Origin: CAWGGS01 sp046704745
GTDB taxonomy: Bacteria > Desulfobacterota > Desulfobulbia > Desulfobulbales > Desulfocapsaceae
Direction: 5' to 3'
Length of the DNA: 64,000 nt
Assembly: GCA_046704745.1 (NCBI GenBank)
Contig: JBJKRL010000058.1
Location: 1 to 64,000, forward strand
Below, one piece after another: positions 1 to 9,348 of the stretch. Under the pieces are notes generated by a model, which searched no databases, had not been told where the DNA came from, and saw only the letters and a program-made list of their open reading frames with translations. Every line of letters starts with the position of its first letter. The stretch's first letter is position 1. A program made the position numbers and the translations under genes.

Positions 1-7
1 AACCCTT

Positions 8-76
8 TTCACGGGTGTCTGTGCCCTGGATGGGCACAGTGGGGCCCCCATGGACGGGTTTATGGCGTCCCGTGAA
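8..76. repeat. Structured inverted repeat at left edge
   Basis: TTCACGGG at about 8-15 pairs with CCCGTGAA at 69-76. Nested inside is a second hairpin, TGTGCCC/GGGCACA at about 20-38, followed by a self-complementary TGGGGCCCCCA stretch. No ORF here is convincing. It lies downstream of the efflux operon, so it may act as a 3' structure or be a dispersed repeat, but there is no U-tract. Its left limit may lie outside the window. Confidence 0.4.
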
Positions 77-134
77 TGGGGTGGCTACAACCCCGTCGTT
101 TTTACCTGAAGATTAGTGGTAATCAGATAGGATT

Positions 135-1586
135 TTATTTATCCGATATCGTAGGGGTCTTCTCCTCTTTCGGATGCTGCCATCCGCCGCCCAAGGCCTT
201 GTAAAGGGCCACCGTGTCGAGGGCGAGCCGTGCCTTGCTCTGTACAAGACGATCCCGGGATTGATAGAAGGCCTGTTCCGTCTGCAGAACGTTGAGAAAA
301 TCCACCAGGCCGAGGGAATACTGGTTTTTTGAAATATCCGCCGCCCGTCGTGCAGCATCCACTGCCGTTTGAAGTATCTCAAATGACTCCTGCTCGCGTG
401 AATAGGCGCTCAGGGTATCTTCGACCTCGGTCAGTGCCGCAAGTACCGTCTTTTCATAAACTTTCTGTGCCCTGTCCCGGCGGCTTTTGCTGATCTCCAC
501 TCCGGCCCGGGCTTTTCCTGCATCGAAAAGAGACCACTGCACCTTCGGGCCCGCCGACCAAAATCTGCTGCCGGAACTCACAAGATTCGACAGGCCGACA
601 CTCTCCAGGCCAAGGAGCGCAGAAAGAGAAAATCGGGGAAAGAGTTCGGCTGTGGAAACTCCAATTTCAGCCGTTGCCGCCGCCAGCTGACGTTCCGCCC
701 GACGGATATCGGGACGTTGGCGCAGGAGGGTGGACGGCAGTGTCACGGGAATTCGAGGCGGACTCGCCGGGATGCTCCCTGTGGCAGCCAGCTCTGGCAG
801 TACTGCCTCAGGTGTTTTTCCCAGAAGAAGAGAAAGTTGATGCCTCGACCTGCTGATGGAATTCTTGAGAGCCGGCACTTGAGACCTGATCAGGGCCAGC
901 TGCGTCCTGGCCTGTACCACCTCAAGTTCGCTGCCGAAGCCCACACGGAACCGCCTTTCCACCATATCCACCACCTGTTTCTGCAGCGAGATGTTTTCCC
1001 TGGTGATGGCCAGACGCTGCTGGCCTCCGCGCAGCTCCACGTAATTTCTGGCAACCTCGGCAACCAGGGAGACCAAGACATCGTGTTTGTTCTCCACCGA
1101 GGCGGCCACCAGAGCCTTAGCAGCCTCCTTCGCCCTTTTAATCCCGCCGAAAATATCGAGTTCCCAGTTTGCATCGAAACCTGCCTGGAAAAGATCTTGA
1201 TCTATCTTTCCCAATGAAGCATTCTCGCCCTCGTGAAGCGAGGTGTAGGCACCTGTTGCGGCTACACCGGGGGATCCTTCCGCTGCCGCAATCACCCGCT
1301 GTGCCCTTGCCTCACGGATATGGGTTTCGGTAATGAGAAGATCCTGATTTGAGGCTATAGCCTGTTGTATCAGAGAATCGAGAACCGGATCCTTGAATCG
1401 GCCCCACCAGACGGCAAGATTGGTACCCGCCCGTTCAATGACAGTGGGAGATTTTTCCAGCCAATGGGAAGGCATCTCTGATTTCGGCGCCTTATACGAC
1501 GGTCCCACGGCCGTACAGGCTGAAAGAAGCAGTGCCAGAAGAATAACCGCAGCTTGGAAATAATTTTCGCCAGGAAATGGTTTCAT
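135..1586 (-). CDS. RND efflux outer membrane factor (NodT/OprM family lipoprotein)
   Basis: 483 aa, the usual length for TolC/OprM-type channel proteins that let a tripartite pump discharge outside the cell. The N-terminus is a short hydrophobic segment ending in LLLSACTAVGPSYKAP, a lipoprotein signal with the lipobox Cys and the GPxYxxP motif typical of NodT-family channels. The rest shows the two repeated helical OEP regions, including R-P-D-I-R-R-AE-Q-L-A before the second repeat. It is the last gene of the tetR-adaptor-permease-channel cluster, about 90 nt after the permease. Substrate cannot be told from sequence. Confidence 0.93.
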   Translation of the reverse strand: MKPFPGENYFQAAVILLALLLSACTAVGPSYKAPKSEMPSHWLEKSPTVIERAGTNLAVWWGRFKDPVLDSLIQQAIASNQDLLITETHIREARAQRVIAAAEGSPGVAATGAYTSLHEGENASLGKIDQDLFQAGFDANWELDIFGGIKRAKEAAKALVAASVENKHDVLVSLVAEVARNYVELRGGQQRLAITRENISLQKQVVDMVERRFRVGFGSELEVVQARTQLALIRSQVPALKNSISRSRHQLSLLLGKTPEAVLPELAATGSIPASPPRIPVTLPSTLLRQRPDIRRAERQLAAATAEIGVSTAELFPRFSLSALLGLESVGLSNLVSSGSRFWSAGPKVQWSLFDAGKARAGVEISKSRRDRAQKVYEKTVLAALTEVEDTLSAYSREQESFEILQTAVDAARRAADISKNQYSLGLVDFLNVLQTEQAFYQSRDRLVQSKARLALDTVALYKALGGGWQHPKEEKTPTISDK

Positions 1587-1676
1587 CGCTTAAAGAAGAC
1601 CTTGGTACCTTGGAAATTCATTTCTTGTTGAGCCACTTGCGGGGTGCTTATACCCCTTTGTGGGGTGTTAAAAAAA

Positions 1677-4600
1677 TCAGGACGAGGGCGGTCTGCCCAA
1701 CGGCATCCTCTGCCCTCGATCCACGGCTCCTTCTCTTTTAAAAAGTCTGGAGGTCCATTTTTCCATATCATCTACATAGGTGAAAACGACCGGAATGACT
1801 AAAAGGCTCAGGAAGGTGGAGGTAATCAGTCCGAAGATCACCACGATGGCCATGGGGGCTCTGAAGCTCGGGTCGTTGCCCAGGCCCAGAGCGATGGGCA
1901 TCATGCCCGCGCCCATGGCGATAGTCGTCATTACGATCGGTCTCGCCCTTTTCAAACAGGCGTCAAGCAAGGCTTCCCGGCGCTCCAGGCCGAGTTCCCG
2001 CCTGGCCATCAGAGCGTATTCCACCAAGAGAATCGAATTCTTGGTGGCAATACCCATCAACATGATCAAACCGATCATCGCCGGCATCGACAGGGCCGTC
2101 CTGGTCAAAAACAGACCGAGGAAAGCGCCGGGGATGGAGAGAACAAGAGCGGCGAGGATGGATATCGGCTGCACGAAATCCCTGAACAACAGAACAAGAA
2201 CGATATAGATGCAGAGAATGCCGGTGGCCATCGCCAGGCCGAAACCGGGAATAAGTTCTGCCAAGGCCTCGGCATTTCCCCTCGGAGCCACGCGTATTCC
2301 AGGCGGCAGGTTCTTCAGGCTCGGGAGGGCATATATCTGATCTTGTACTGCCCCCATGGCCCGGCCGTTCAACTCGATCTCGAAATTGACATTGCGCAGA
2401 CGGTCATATCGGTCAACCTCCGACGGACCGCTGTCCATGCGCAATCGGGCCACATCCCCCAGCATGACCGGCCCATGGATGCCGGGAACATACAAATGCG
2501 ACAGGATATCAATATCTTGTCTGGCATTTGAACGCAGTTTCACCACTATCGGCACCTGGCGCTGGCTGAGGTTGAGTTTGGCCAGATCCTGATCGAAGTC
2601 TCCGGCTGTGGCTATGCGTAATGTGTCGGCGATGGCGGCCGAGGTGACACCCAGGTCGGCTGCCCGGGCAAAGTCCGGTTCAATGGTGACCTCGGGCCGA
2701 ATGAGACTGGAACTGGAGGTCACATTGCCGATGCCGGGAATCGTCCTGAGCTCGCGTTCCACCTTGGCGGCATAGGTGTTTAAAACACCGCCGTTCTCTG
2801 CCGCCAAGACCAGTTCATACTTCTCTCCACTGCCCAGGCCGACCTTGATCCGCGTACCCGGAAGAACAGCCAGGGCTTGACGTATCTGATCTTCGATCAC
2901 CTGTTTATGGACTCCTCGCCGCTGATCGCGCGGCGTCAATTTTATTGTAAGACTCGCCTTACGTACTTCGGATCTGCCCTGGGCCTCAAAGGGATTGCCG
3001 CCCGAACGTCCTCCTCCGACAGCCGTATAGATCAACTTGACGTAAGGGTTCTTCTCCAGGATCCTGCGGGCCTCTTCGGCCACTGTATAGGTCTGTTTAA
3101 AGGTGCTGCCCGGCTGCAGCTCCAGCGAAACCATGGTCTGTGACAGATCATCGGCCGGCATAAAACCGGTGGGCAGCAGACGGAGCAGCATAAACGACCC
3201 GAAAAAGGCGAATGTCACCACCACAGCGGTAATAAACCGGTGATCCAGGCACCAGGCAGCCCATTGTTTATAATGGTCCATCCAATGCGGCTCCCGATGC
3301 TCTTTGGCAAAGGGACGCAAAATATAGGCGGCCATCATTGGAGTCAGCATCCGGGCGACCACCAGTGAGAAGAATACGGCAATGGAAGCCGTCCACCCGA
3401 ACTGTACAAAAAATTTCCCGACCACACCGCTCATAAAGGCTGTGGGCAGAAAGACCGCAACAAGGGAAAATGTCGTGGCAACCACCGCCAGACCTATCTC
3501 GTCCGCCGCCTCCATGGCTGCCTGATACGGTGTTTTGCCCATGCGCAGATGACGCATGATGTTTTCAATCTCGACAATGGCATCGTCCACCAGGATGCCG
3601 ACCACCAGCGACAGGCTGAGCAGTGTGACAATGTTGATGGAAAAGCCCAACATGTGCATGACGAAAAAGGATGGAATTATCGAAAGCGGCAAAGCTGTTG
3701 CCGAAATTATGGTCGCCCGCAGATCGCGGAGAAACAACCAGACAACGAGGACTGCCAGAATCGCCCCTTCGTAGAGGAGTGACATCGATCCCTGGTAGTT
3801 TTCCCGGACCGGATCAACAAAGTTGAAGGCTTCGGTAAATCTAACGTCAGGATGTGTAGCGGCAAGTCTTGCCACCTCGGCCCGTACGCCTCTTGCAACC
3901 TCAATCTCTCCTGAGCCGCGCGACCTAGTGATTTCAAATCCGACCACAGGTTTGCCGTTTAATAACGCCGCCGAACGCCGCTCGGCAATCGTATCTTTGA
4001 CGCTTGCCACCTGATCCAGTCTGATATGACGGCCATCGGAAAGCGGGATATCCATTTTGGCCAGTTCTTCGGCCGATTTTACCGTGGCAATCAACCTGAT
4101 GGACTGTTCACTGCCTCCGATATCGGCACGGCCGCCGGGGGCTTCCTGCTCCACCTGCCGCAACTGTCTGGAAATATCGGCAGCCGTGGCATGCAGGGCC
4201 ATCAGGCGGTCCGGATCTATCTCCACCTGGACCTCCCTGGTGACGCCCCCTACCCGGTCCACTGCGCCGACCCCTTTCACTGACAGGATGGCCTTGGACA
4301 CGGTGTTGTCCACAAACCATGACAGGGCCTCGTCGTCCATCCGATCCGAGGCCACTGTATAGGTAATGATCGGTAGTCCGGCAAGATCCACCTTGGCTAT
4401 GGTCGGATCGAGAAGATCCCCCGGCAAGTCTGAGCGTATCCGCGACACCGCATCCCTGACATCATCAACCGCATCGGACGGGGACTTCTCCAAACGAAAT
4501 TCTATGGTAATGGTGGCGGTTCCGTCCTGTATCAGGGTGTAGACATGGTAGACAAGCTGCAGCGTAGCCACCGAGTTTTCGATCTTCCGGGCAACCTCCG

Positions 4601-4784
4601 TCTCCATCTGTTCGGGAGAAGCACCCGGCAGCCTTGCCGTGACGATAACCCAGGGCAGTTCGATATCCGGGTAGTTCTGAATCTGCATCACCCTGAAGCC
4701 CATAACACCCGTCAGGCAAAGGAGGATGAACAGGAGCACGGCCGGGAGTGGATTTTTTATCGACCAGGAGGAAACGTTCATCAC
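1677..4784 (-). CDS. RND efflux inner-membrane permease (HAE-1/AcrB-like)
   Basis: 1035 aa, full length for a proton-driven AcrB-like transporter. The N-terminal membrane segment is followed by a large periplasmic loop, six membrane helices, a second loop and six more helices. The TM4 motif VGILVDDAIVEIENI carries the two Asp of the proton relay, and TM10 has GIATKNSILLVEY with the relay Lys. Its start overlaps the end of the adaptor gene by 4 nt, so the two are translationally coupled. The sequence resembles the MexF/OqxB or metal-independent HAE1 type, but the substrate is unknown. Confidence 0.95.
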   Translation of the reverse strand: MMNVSSWSIKNPLPAVLLFILLCLTGVMGFRVMQIQNYPDIELPWVIVTARLPGASPEQMETEVARKIENSVATLQLVYHVYTLIQDGTATITIEFRLEKSPSDAVDDVRDAVSRIRSDLPGDLLDPTIAKVDLAGLPIITYTVASDRMDDEALSWFVDNTVSKAILSVKGVGAVDRVGGVTREVQVEIDPDRLMALHATAADISRQLRQVEQEAPGGRADIGGSEQSIRLIATVKSAEELAKMDIPLSDGRHIRLDQVASVKDTIAERRSAALLNGKPVVGFEITRSRGSGEIEVARGVRAEVARLAATHPDVRFTEAFNFVDPVRENYQGSMSLLYEGAILAVLVVWLFLRDLRATIISATALPLSIIPSFFVMHMLGFSINIVTLLSLSLVVGILVDDAIVEIENIMRHLRMGKTPYQAAMEAADEIGLAVVATTFSLVAVFLPTAFMSGVVGKFFVQFGWTASIAVFFSLVVARMLTPMMAAYILRPFAKEHREPHWMDHYKQWAAWCLDHRFITAVVVTFAFFGSFMLLRLLPTGFMPADDLSQTMVSLELQPGSTFKQTYTVAEEARRILEKNPYVKLIYTAVGGGRSGGNPFEAQGRSEVRKASLTIKLTPRDQRRGVHKQVIEDQIRQALAVLPGTRIKVGLGSGEKYELVLAAENGGVLNTYAAKVERELRTIPGIGNVTSSSSLIRPEVTIEPDFARAADLGVTSAAIADTLRIATAGDFDQDLAKLNLSQRQVPIVVKLRSNARQDIDILSHLYVPGIHGPVMLGDVARLRMDSGPSEVDRYDRLRNVNFEIELNGRAMGAVQDQIYALPSLKNLPPGIRVAPRGNAEALAELIPGFGLAMATGILCIYIVLVLLFRDFVQPISILAALVLSIPGAFLGLFLTRTALSMPAMIGLIMLMGIATKNSILLVEYALMARRELGLERREALLDACLKRARPIVMTTIAMGAGMMPIALGLGNDPSFRAPMAIVVIFGLITSTFLSLLVIPVVFTYVDDMEKWTSRLFKREGAVDRGQRMPLGRPPSS

Positions 4785-5956
4785 ATGCTCCCCGGCGGTG
4801 CTTGGGAGGCATCCAGTACACGGACCGTATCGCCGTCCGAAAGAAATGCCGCCCCCGTATATACCACCTTCGCATCCTTTGGCAGCCCGCCGGTAATTTC
4901 GACGTACTTCTTATACCGGCGCCCTGTTTCCACCTTTATCTGATACACTTTGTTTGATACAGCCACTCGATAGACGTAGTTGAATCCGTCTCGTTGTACC
5001 ACGGCACTCTGGGGAAGGGCCATCACCTTCTTTTGTCCCAAATCGATCTCACCTTGGGCGAACATTCCGGCTTTGAGGCTGTTTTTTTGCGGAATATCCA
5101 CGTAGACAATACCCATTCGGGTCCGGATATCCACTGTCGGCCCAACCATTCGTACCACACCTGATGTCTTGATCCCTCCCGGTGCCGAAATCGTCGCTGC
5201 CTGGCCTTCCCGGACAAGAGACAACTCGGCGCTGGTCACCTCGGCACGCCATTCCAACCTATTGGATAAAATAAGACGAAAGAGTTCCTGACCGACAGAC
5301 ATTACCGTTCCCAAGGTTGCCGTACGGGATGAGATCACTCCGTCGTCGGGTGCAACAACACGCGTCTTCCGCAGCCGAATGAGCTGATTTTCGAGCTGGG
5401 CGCGGGCGGCATTCACTTTTGCTCTGGCAACCTGCTCCGCGACCAGGTAATCGTTGATCTGTTGAGCACTGATCACACCCGGTGTCTTTACCTTCCGGGC
5501 ACGATCGGCATTGGCCTTTGCCTCGACAAGCGCCGCCTCGGCTTCGGCCACCTGGGCCTTAGCCTGAGCCACATCCGCCTTGACGGTATCCTCGGAGAAA
5601 ACGGCAAGTACCTGCCCTTTGTGCACCACATCTCCGACATCAGCCGTTACCTCAACCAGCTGCAATCCACTGACCTCGGCACCGATGGAGGCCTCCTGCC
5701 AGGCGGCAATATTGCCGTTTGCCTGGAGCCGATCCGGCCAGACGGCAAGAAAGGGAGAGGTCGTCATCACCGTCAGTGACGGTTTCGTTTCAGCTGAAGT
5801 GGACAACCCATGAATGGTAATTGTTGTCTTTTCGCTCAAAGAGGGAGAGACTTTATGTTGATACCGGATACCGAGAATGAGAACTCCCGCCACCATAAGT
5901 GCCGTTACGGTAATAAACACAATACGCAATGTCTTTTTATGACGCCGGATTTGCAT
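4781..5956 (-). CDS. RND periplasmic adaptor (membrane fusion protein)
   Basis: 391 aa. One N-terminal membrane anchor at about residues 10-30 is followed by the lipoyl-like half motif around GNIAAWQEASIGAEVSG, an alpha-hairpin rich in Ala/Glu/Lys (AQVAEAEAALVEAKANADRA), a second lipoyl half and beta-barrel/MP domains. It bridges permease and outer membrane channel. First structural gene after tetR, with only 3 nt between them, and it overlaps the permease start. The atypically long N-terminal region before the lipoyl motif is the only unusual point. Confidence 0.93.
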   Translation of the reverse strand: MQIRRHKKTLRIVFITVTALMVAGVLILGIRYQHKVSPSLSEKTTITIHGLSTSAETKPSLTVMTTSPFLAVWPDRLQANGNIAAWQEASIGAEVSGLQLVEVTADVGDVVHKGQVLAVFSEDTVKADVAQAKAQVAEAEAALVEAKANADRARKVKTPGVISAQQINDYLVAEQVARAKVNAARAQLENQLIRLRKTRVVAPDDGVISSRTATLGTVMSVGQELFRLILSNRLEWRAEVTSAELSLVREGQAATISAPGGIKTSGVVRMVGPTVDIRTRMGIVYVDIPQKNSLKAGMFAQGEIDLGQKKVMALPQSAVVQRDGFNYVYRVAVSNKVYQIKVETGRRYKKYVEITGGLPKDAKVVYTGAAFLSDGDTVRVLDASQAPPGSM

Positions 5957-5959
5957 CGT

Positions 5960-6586
5960 TTAGTGCACCTTACATCCTTTTTTACCAGACGGGGCCAATC
6001 CCTCGATGGCCTGTTGAAAAAGCATTCGTAATTCCGATTCAAATTCCTCGGTCAGGATCCTTCCTGAATACCAGGCCGACATGGCCATTATATACAGTCC
6101 GTAAAAATGACTTGAGATATAAAAGAGATCAATGTCCTTGCGCAACTCTCGTCGGTGTTGGGCGCGTCTATAAAGAGTAAAAACAAGCTCAAGCCATTGG
6201 TCGTCCATCTCCCGGGCCTTGCCCCTCTCTGTCTCCATGGGAAAGACCAGGTGCTGCATGAGCAGGCGTCCGAAGTCCTTGTTCCTTGAAATCAAATTAA
6301 ATTCCCCCATATACAGGACCATCAACTGATCAATAAGGGAGGCGTCCGGATCTGCATTGGTCAGAAATTCATGATGACTACAATCGAGTTCATCTTTACA
6401 GAAGGCATAAAAGATTTCCGATTTCGTCTGAAAATAACTGTAAATTGTCCCTTTGCCGATCCCGGCTGCATGCGCCAGCTGTTCGATACTTGTCCGCTCG
6501 AACCCATTTTTGCTGAACAACCGCATCGCTGCATCCATAATCGCCTTTCGCGTTTCTTGTTTCTTTCGTTCCCTGATGCCCGGCAT
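5960..6586 (-). CDS. TetR/AcrR family transcriptional regulator
   Basis: 208 aa. The N-terminal helix-turn-helix has the classic TetR pattern: RKAIMDAAMRLFSKNGFERTSIEQLAHAAGIGKGTIYSYFQTKSEIF (about residues 13-59, key residues G-F--TS, A-GIGKGTIY-YF). The variable C-terminal ligand domain is not assignable. It is the first gene of the efflux operon, 3 nt before the adaptor, so it most likely represses its own operon. There is no good Shine-Dalgarno before this ATG; it was chosen because the HTH spacing fits the family. Confidence 0.93.
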   Translation of the reverse strand: MPGIRERKKQETRKAIMDAAMRLFSKNGFERTSIEQLAHAAGIGKGTIYSYFQTKSEIFYAFCKDELDCSHHEFLTNADPDASLIDQLMVLYMGEFNLISRNKDFGRLLMQHLVFPMETERGKAREMDDQWLELVFTLYRRAQHRRELRKDIDLFYISSHFYGLYIMAMSAWYSGRILTEEFESELRMLFQQAIEGLAPSGKKGCKVH

Positions 6587-6603
6587 AAGGAGGCCCTGTT
6601 GTC

Positions 6604-6621
6604 TAACCCGGATTTCTCATG
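6604..6621 (+). repeat. TAACCCGGATTTCTCATG repeat terminus
   Basis: Perfect 18-nt copy of the terminal sequence that recurs in this window (10740-10757, 18356-18370, 47905-47918, 56843-57083). It is followed by a small AACCAGCATGGCTGG hairpin. I see no matching opposite end nearby, so this is a solo half-element. Confidence 0.6.
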
Positions 6622-6761
6622 AACCAGCATGGCTGGACCATGTTAGCCTTGCCATCTATACCCCCCCTGAGGGATAGAACACAAAATGAAAATCGGATCG
6701 CCGGCAACCGGCCTGTACGTTAGACCCGATTTTCGGAATATAACTTATTGACTCTGTGGCA

Positions 6762-6791
6762 ATTCTACGATTATTGCAGAGAATAAGTCAA
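6762..6791 (-). promoter_or_regulatory. Candidate sigma70 promoter for the tetR-RND operon
   Basis: On the minus strand TTGACT (6786-6791) and TAGAAT (6762-6767) are separated by 18 nt and point toward tetR. The leader to the tetR start is about 170 nt. Recognised by eye only. Confidence 0.45.
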
Positions 6792-6792
6792 G

Positions 6793-6818
6793 AAAAAGCT
6801 GACCACGGTCAACTTTTT
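6793..6818. promoter_or_regulatory. Near-perfect palindrome, candidate TetR operator
   Basis: The core TTGACC-N-GGTCA is flanked by AAAAAG/CTTTTT arms, with one mismatch pair per arm. It abuts the -35 box of the promoter proposed for the tetR-efflux operon. TetR-family operators are palindromes of this size. It could instead serve as a bidirectional terminator because of the A/T arms, but no gene ends here. Confidence 0.4.
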
Positions 6819-7099
6819 ACCTTCAGCCAACCCTTTGAATATACTTATTGAACACGCTCCTGTTCTTGAGTTGGAAGCGGGATGCAGCTCTTTTCTTATT
6901 GGCAAGATTTAGTGAGATTTTTTTGTAAATGATTATAAAAAGTGGTAAATGTCTTGTTAGATCCGTTCTAGATGGAAAGAATCCGGGAACCTCTATATTT
7001 AAAATATTCTATATAATCCAGCTGGTTTGAGTTGAATCTTTTCCTGCCGGAGCGCTTACCCGGTTCACACGTCTCACAGGGAAGCCTGAAGGGGAAGGG

Positions 7100-7138
7100 A
7101 TGAAGCGACCTTTCACAAATATTCTCTCTATCTTATGA
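7100..7138 (+). CDS. Possible 12-aa leader peptide coupled to the next gene
   Basis: ATG at 7100 follows GGGGAAGGG, a good ribosome binding site, and encodes MKRPFTNILSIL. Its TGA (7136-7138) overlaps the ATG of the downstream membrane protein at 7135 (ATGA). The downstream gene itself has no Shine-Dalgarno, so translation coupling through this short ORF would explain its start. Purely sequence-based inference. Confidence 0.35.
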   Translation: MKRPFTNILSIL

Positions 7139-7707
7139 TAAGCATACTTGAGAATCCAACCGCAATCATATTAGCTTCTGCACCAACGCCCGGTTATGAT
7201 CCATTCCTGTATTTTATAAATGAACTGTACATCAATATCGTTAGCTTTTTTCAATTTCATTTCAATCTCTTGTTGTTTCTGGGGATCCTTCTTATCCTGG
7301 CAATCTGTGGAGCGGTATTTAAGTTGTACAGAGGCTTACATGCAAACGATATCCAGGGAGAATGGATGCTTGGTACAGCCATCATGGAAAAACATTTGAT
7401 AAGTATTGACGCATCACCCGATGCCATAGAGGAGTTTAAACGGCAGTTTGCAAAAGGCTCGACAACTTTTTCTCTCTCAAGAGAAAAACTGACTCTTTCC
7501 AATGATGAATGGAGTATGGATTTCGAATATGAGATGATTTCCCAGGATGGGAATATAACTACCGGCCTGGTTGACGATAAAATGGTGGTCATGATCTGGA
7601 CGCCTCGTCGCGGTCCCGGTCGAATCATTTCTTTGAGAAAGGCCAGTGAACATGAACTTTCCAGCCATAGGAACAAAAAAAGCGTAGAGGCAGGGAGAGT
7701 CGTTTGA
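7135..7707 (+). CDS. Uncharacterised single-pass membrane protein
   Basis: 190 aa, not recognised. A hydrophobic segment (about residues 40-65, LLLFLGILLILAICGAVFKLY) is flanked by an N-terminal region with little polarity and a soluble C-terminal domain of about 120 aa. This domain contains WMLGTAIMEK and alternating polar/hydrophobic strands, resembling small beta-barrel domains of unknown function. The ATG overlaps the stop of a 12-codon leader ORF. It is monocistronic and convergent with the HD-GYP gene. Base composition is AT-rich compared with neighbours. Confidence 0.6.
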   Translation: MISILENPTAIILASAPTPGYDPFLYFINELYINIVSFFQFHFNLLLFLGILLILAICGAVFKLYRGLHANDIQGEWMLGTAIMEKHLISIDASPDAIEEFKRQFAKGSTTFSLSREKLTLSNDEWSMDFEYEMISQDGNITTGLVDDKMVVMIWTPRRGPGRIISLRKASEHELSSHRNKKSVEAGRVV

Positions 7708-7765
7708 ACTGAAGCGGGCAGGCACGAATCTTTATATGATTAGAATATTTTTGATATATTGAGCC

Positions 7766-9175
7766 TTAAAAGACAACTTTGCCGGATCCGGCCTCTTTCT
7801 CGTAGTCGCTGTTGATATCTTCCTGTCTGCACCAATCAAGAAAGAGGTTGACGCAATCGCTGCACAGTTGTGTGCCCGACACGCTTTTGATAACATCCAG
7901 TGCCTCATGAAAATGTTTGCCTTTCCTGTACGGTCTGTCTGTGGTCAGGGCATCGTAGGTATCGGCTACTGCGGTCATTCGAGCCCACAAGGGGATGTCC
8001 TTTCCCGCCAATCCCTCCGGATAGCCTTTCCCATCCATGCGTTCATGATGGGAACGCACTACCGGTACTATGTCGGAAATACTTGGAATCGTCTGAATAA
8101 TGGCAGCACCCATGGAAGGATGTTGTTTGATCTGAAAGAACTCCTCATCAGTGAGGAGTCCGGGTTTTAATAAAATATTGTCCCTGACTCCTATTTTTCC
8201 GATATCATGAAGCTGACCGGCAATATGGGCTCGTTCGATATCGTATCTGCTGCCGCCCGAATGTTTCACCAGACCGGCGAGGATCAGCGAAACCCGATCC
8301 GAATGCCCACGGGTATACGTGTCTCGTGCCTCCAGGGCCTTTACTAGACTGGTAATGCCGGCGATCAATAACTTCTGCTCGCCGTCCAGACGTTCTTTTT
8401 CTTTTAAAAGGATGAGGAATTCGTAGGAGAATATTTTATTCAAGGTCATCATCAACTGTTCGAGATTAAAAGGTTTGATGATGAATGCCGCCGCACCGTA
8501 TTCCATCATTTTTTTCATGTTCCCCGCATTATTTTCCGTGCTCATGACCACAAAGGGAATATCGGAATACAAAACGTTTTCATGCAGACTTTGGCAGAGT
8601 TCAAGACCGCTCATTTCGGGCATATACACGTCCGAAAGGATCAGATCGGGTCGAACGCTCTGAACAACCTCAAGGGCCTCTTTTCCGTTTCTTGCCGTAA
8701 CAACCTGATACCCCACATTTATAAGCCCATCCTCGAGCATCATTCGAACCGTCTTCGAGTCATCCACGACAAGAATCTTCTTTCCCATCGCCTTCTCTGA
8801 AGAACCCGGTATGAGTTTTTGCACGAGTGGAATGAGCTTGTTCCGGGCTTCAGCCCTGTCCAGGTAAGCGGTGGCGCCGGCTGCCATCGCCTTTTTTATG
8901 TTGGTGCTCGATTCCGAAGAACCAATAAGAATCAATGGGAGATCTTGAGCAAACGTCCGCCCCGATAAAAATTCGCTACAAAAAAAAGACTGTTCAAAAG
9001 GAAAGCTTTTCAGATTAGCGATGATAAGATCAAAATTTCTCTCTTCAAGAGCAGAGGGAATATCTCTTTCAGGCGGGATTTCAAAAATCTCAGCTTTGGT
9101 CAGCGAGAGGATGCTCTTTATCGTTGAACGGTTATGAGAATCGTCATCAATGAGCAGAATTCGAGGATTATCCAT
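7766..9175 (-). CDS. Double-receiver response regulator with HD-GYP phosphodiesterase domain
   Basis: About 469 aa from the ATG at 9175 (an upstream in-frame ATG at 9235 is possible; neither has a strong SD). Receiver 1 starts RILLIDDD but has Asn where the phosphoacceptor Asp belongs (LIIANLKS), so it is probably not phosphorylated. Receiver 2 (KKILVVDDS, LILSDVYMPEMSG) keeps Asp and the conserved Lys. The C-terminus is an HD-GYP domain with LHDIGK, HPSMG, SHHERMDGKGYP and ADTYDALTTDRPYR, all catalytic metal-binding motifs present. It should hydrolyse cyclic di-GMP in response to a sensor kinase not encoded nearby. Confidence 0.93.
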   Translation of the reverse strand: MDNPRILLIDDDSHNRSTIKSILSLTKAEIFEIPPERDIPSALEERNFDLIIANLKSFPFEQSFFCSEFLSGRTFAQDLPLILIGSSESSTNIKKAMAAGATAYLDRAEARNKLIPLVQKLIPGSSEKAMGKKILVVDDSKTVRMMLEDGLINVGYQVVTARNGKEALEVVQSVRPDLILSDVYMPEMSGLELCQSLHENVLYSDIPFVVMSTENNAGNMKKMMEYGAAAFIIKPFNLEQLMMTLNKIFSYEFLILLKEKERLDGEQKLLIAGITSLVKALEARDTYTRGHSDRVSLILAGLVKHSGGSRYDIERAHIAGQLHDIGKIGVRDNILLKPGLLTDEEFFQIKQHPSMGAAIIQTIPSISDIVPVVRSHHERMDGKGYPEGLAGKDIPLWARMTAVADTYDALTTDRPYRKGKHFHEALDVIKSVSGTQLCSDCVNLFLDWCRQEDINSDYEKEAGSGKVVF

Positions 9176-9348
9176 GAGACATGCGACTGTTGTAGCATGC
9201 CATTTGTCTTCCTTTTCGCTGAAAACGAGAGTCATGCCGATTACTTATGAGTTTCCACGACTATCCGGAATTATTTGGTAGTCGCTTTTTTCAAACGATA
9301 AAAAGCTTATCATTTGAATTCAGGTAAGTAAAGGGCAGCTCGTTTTTT

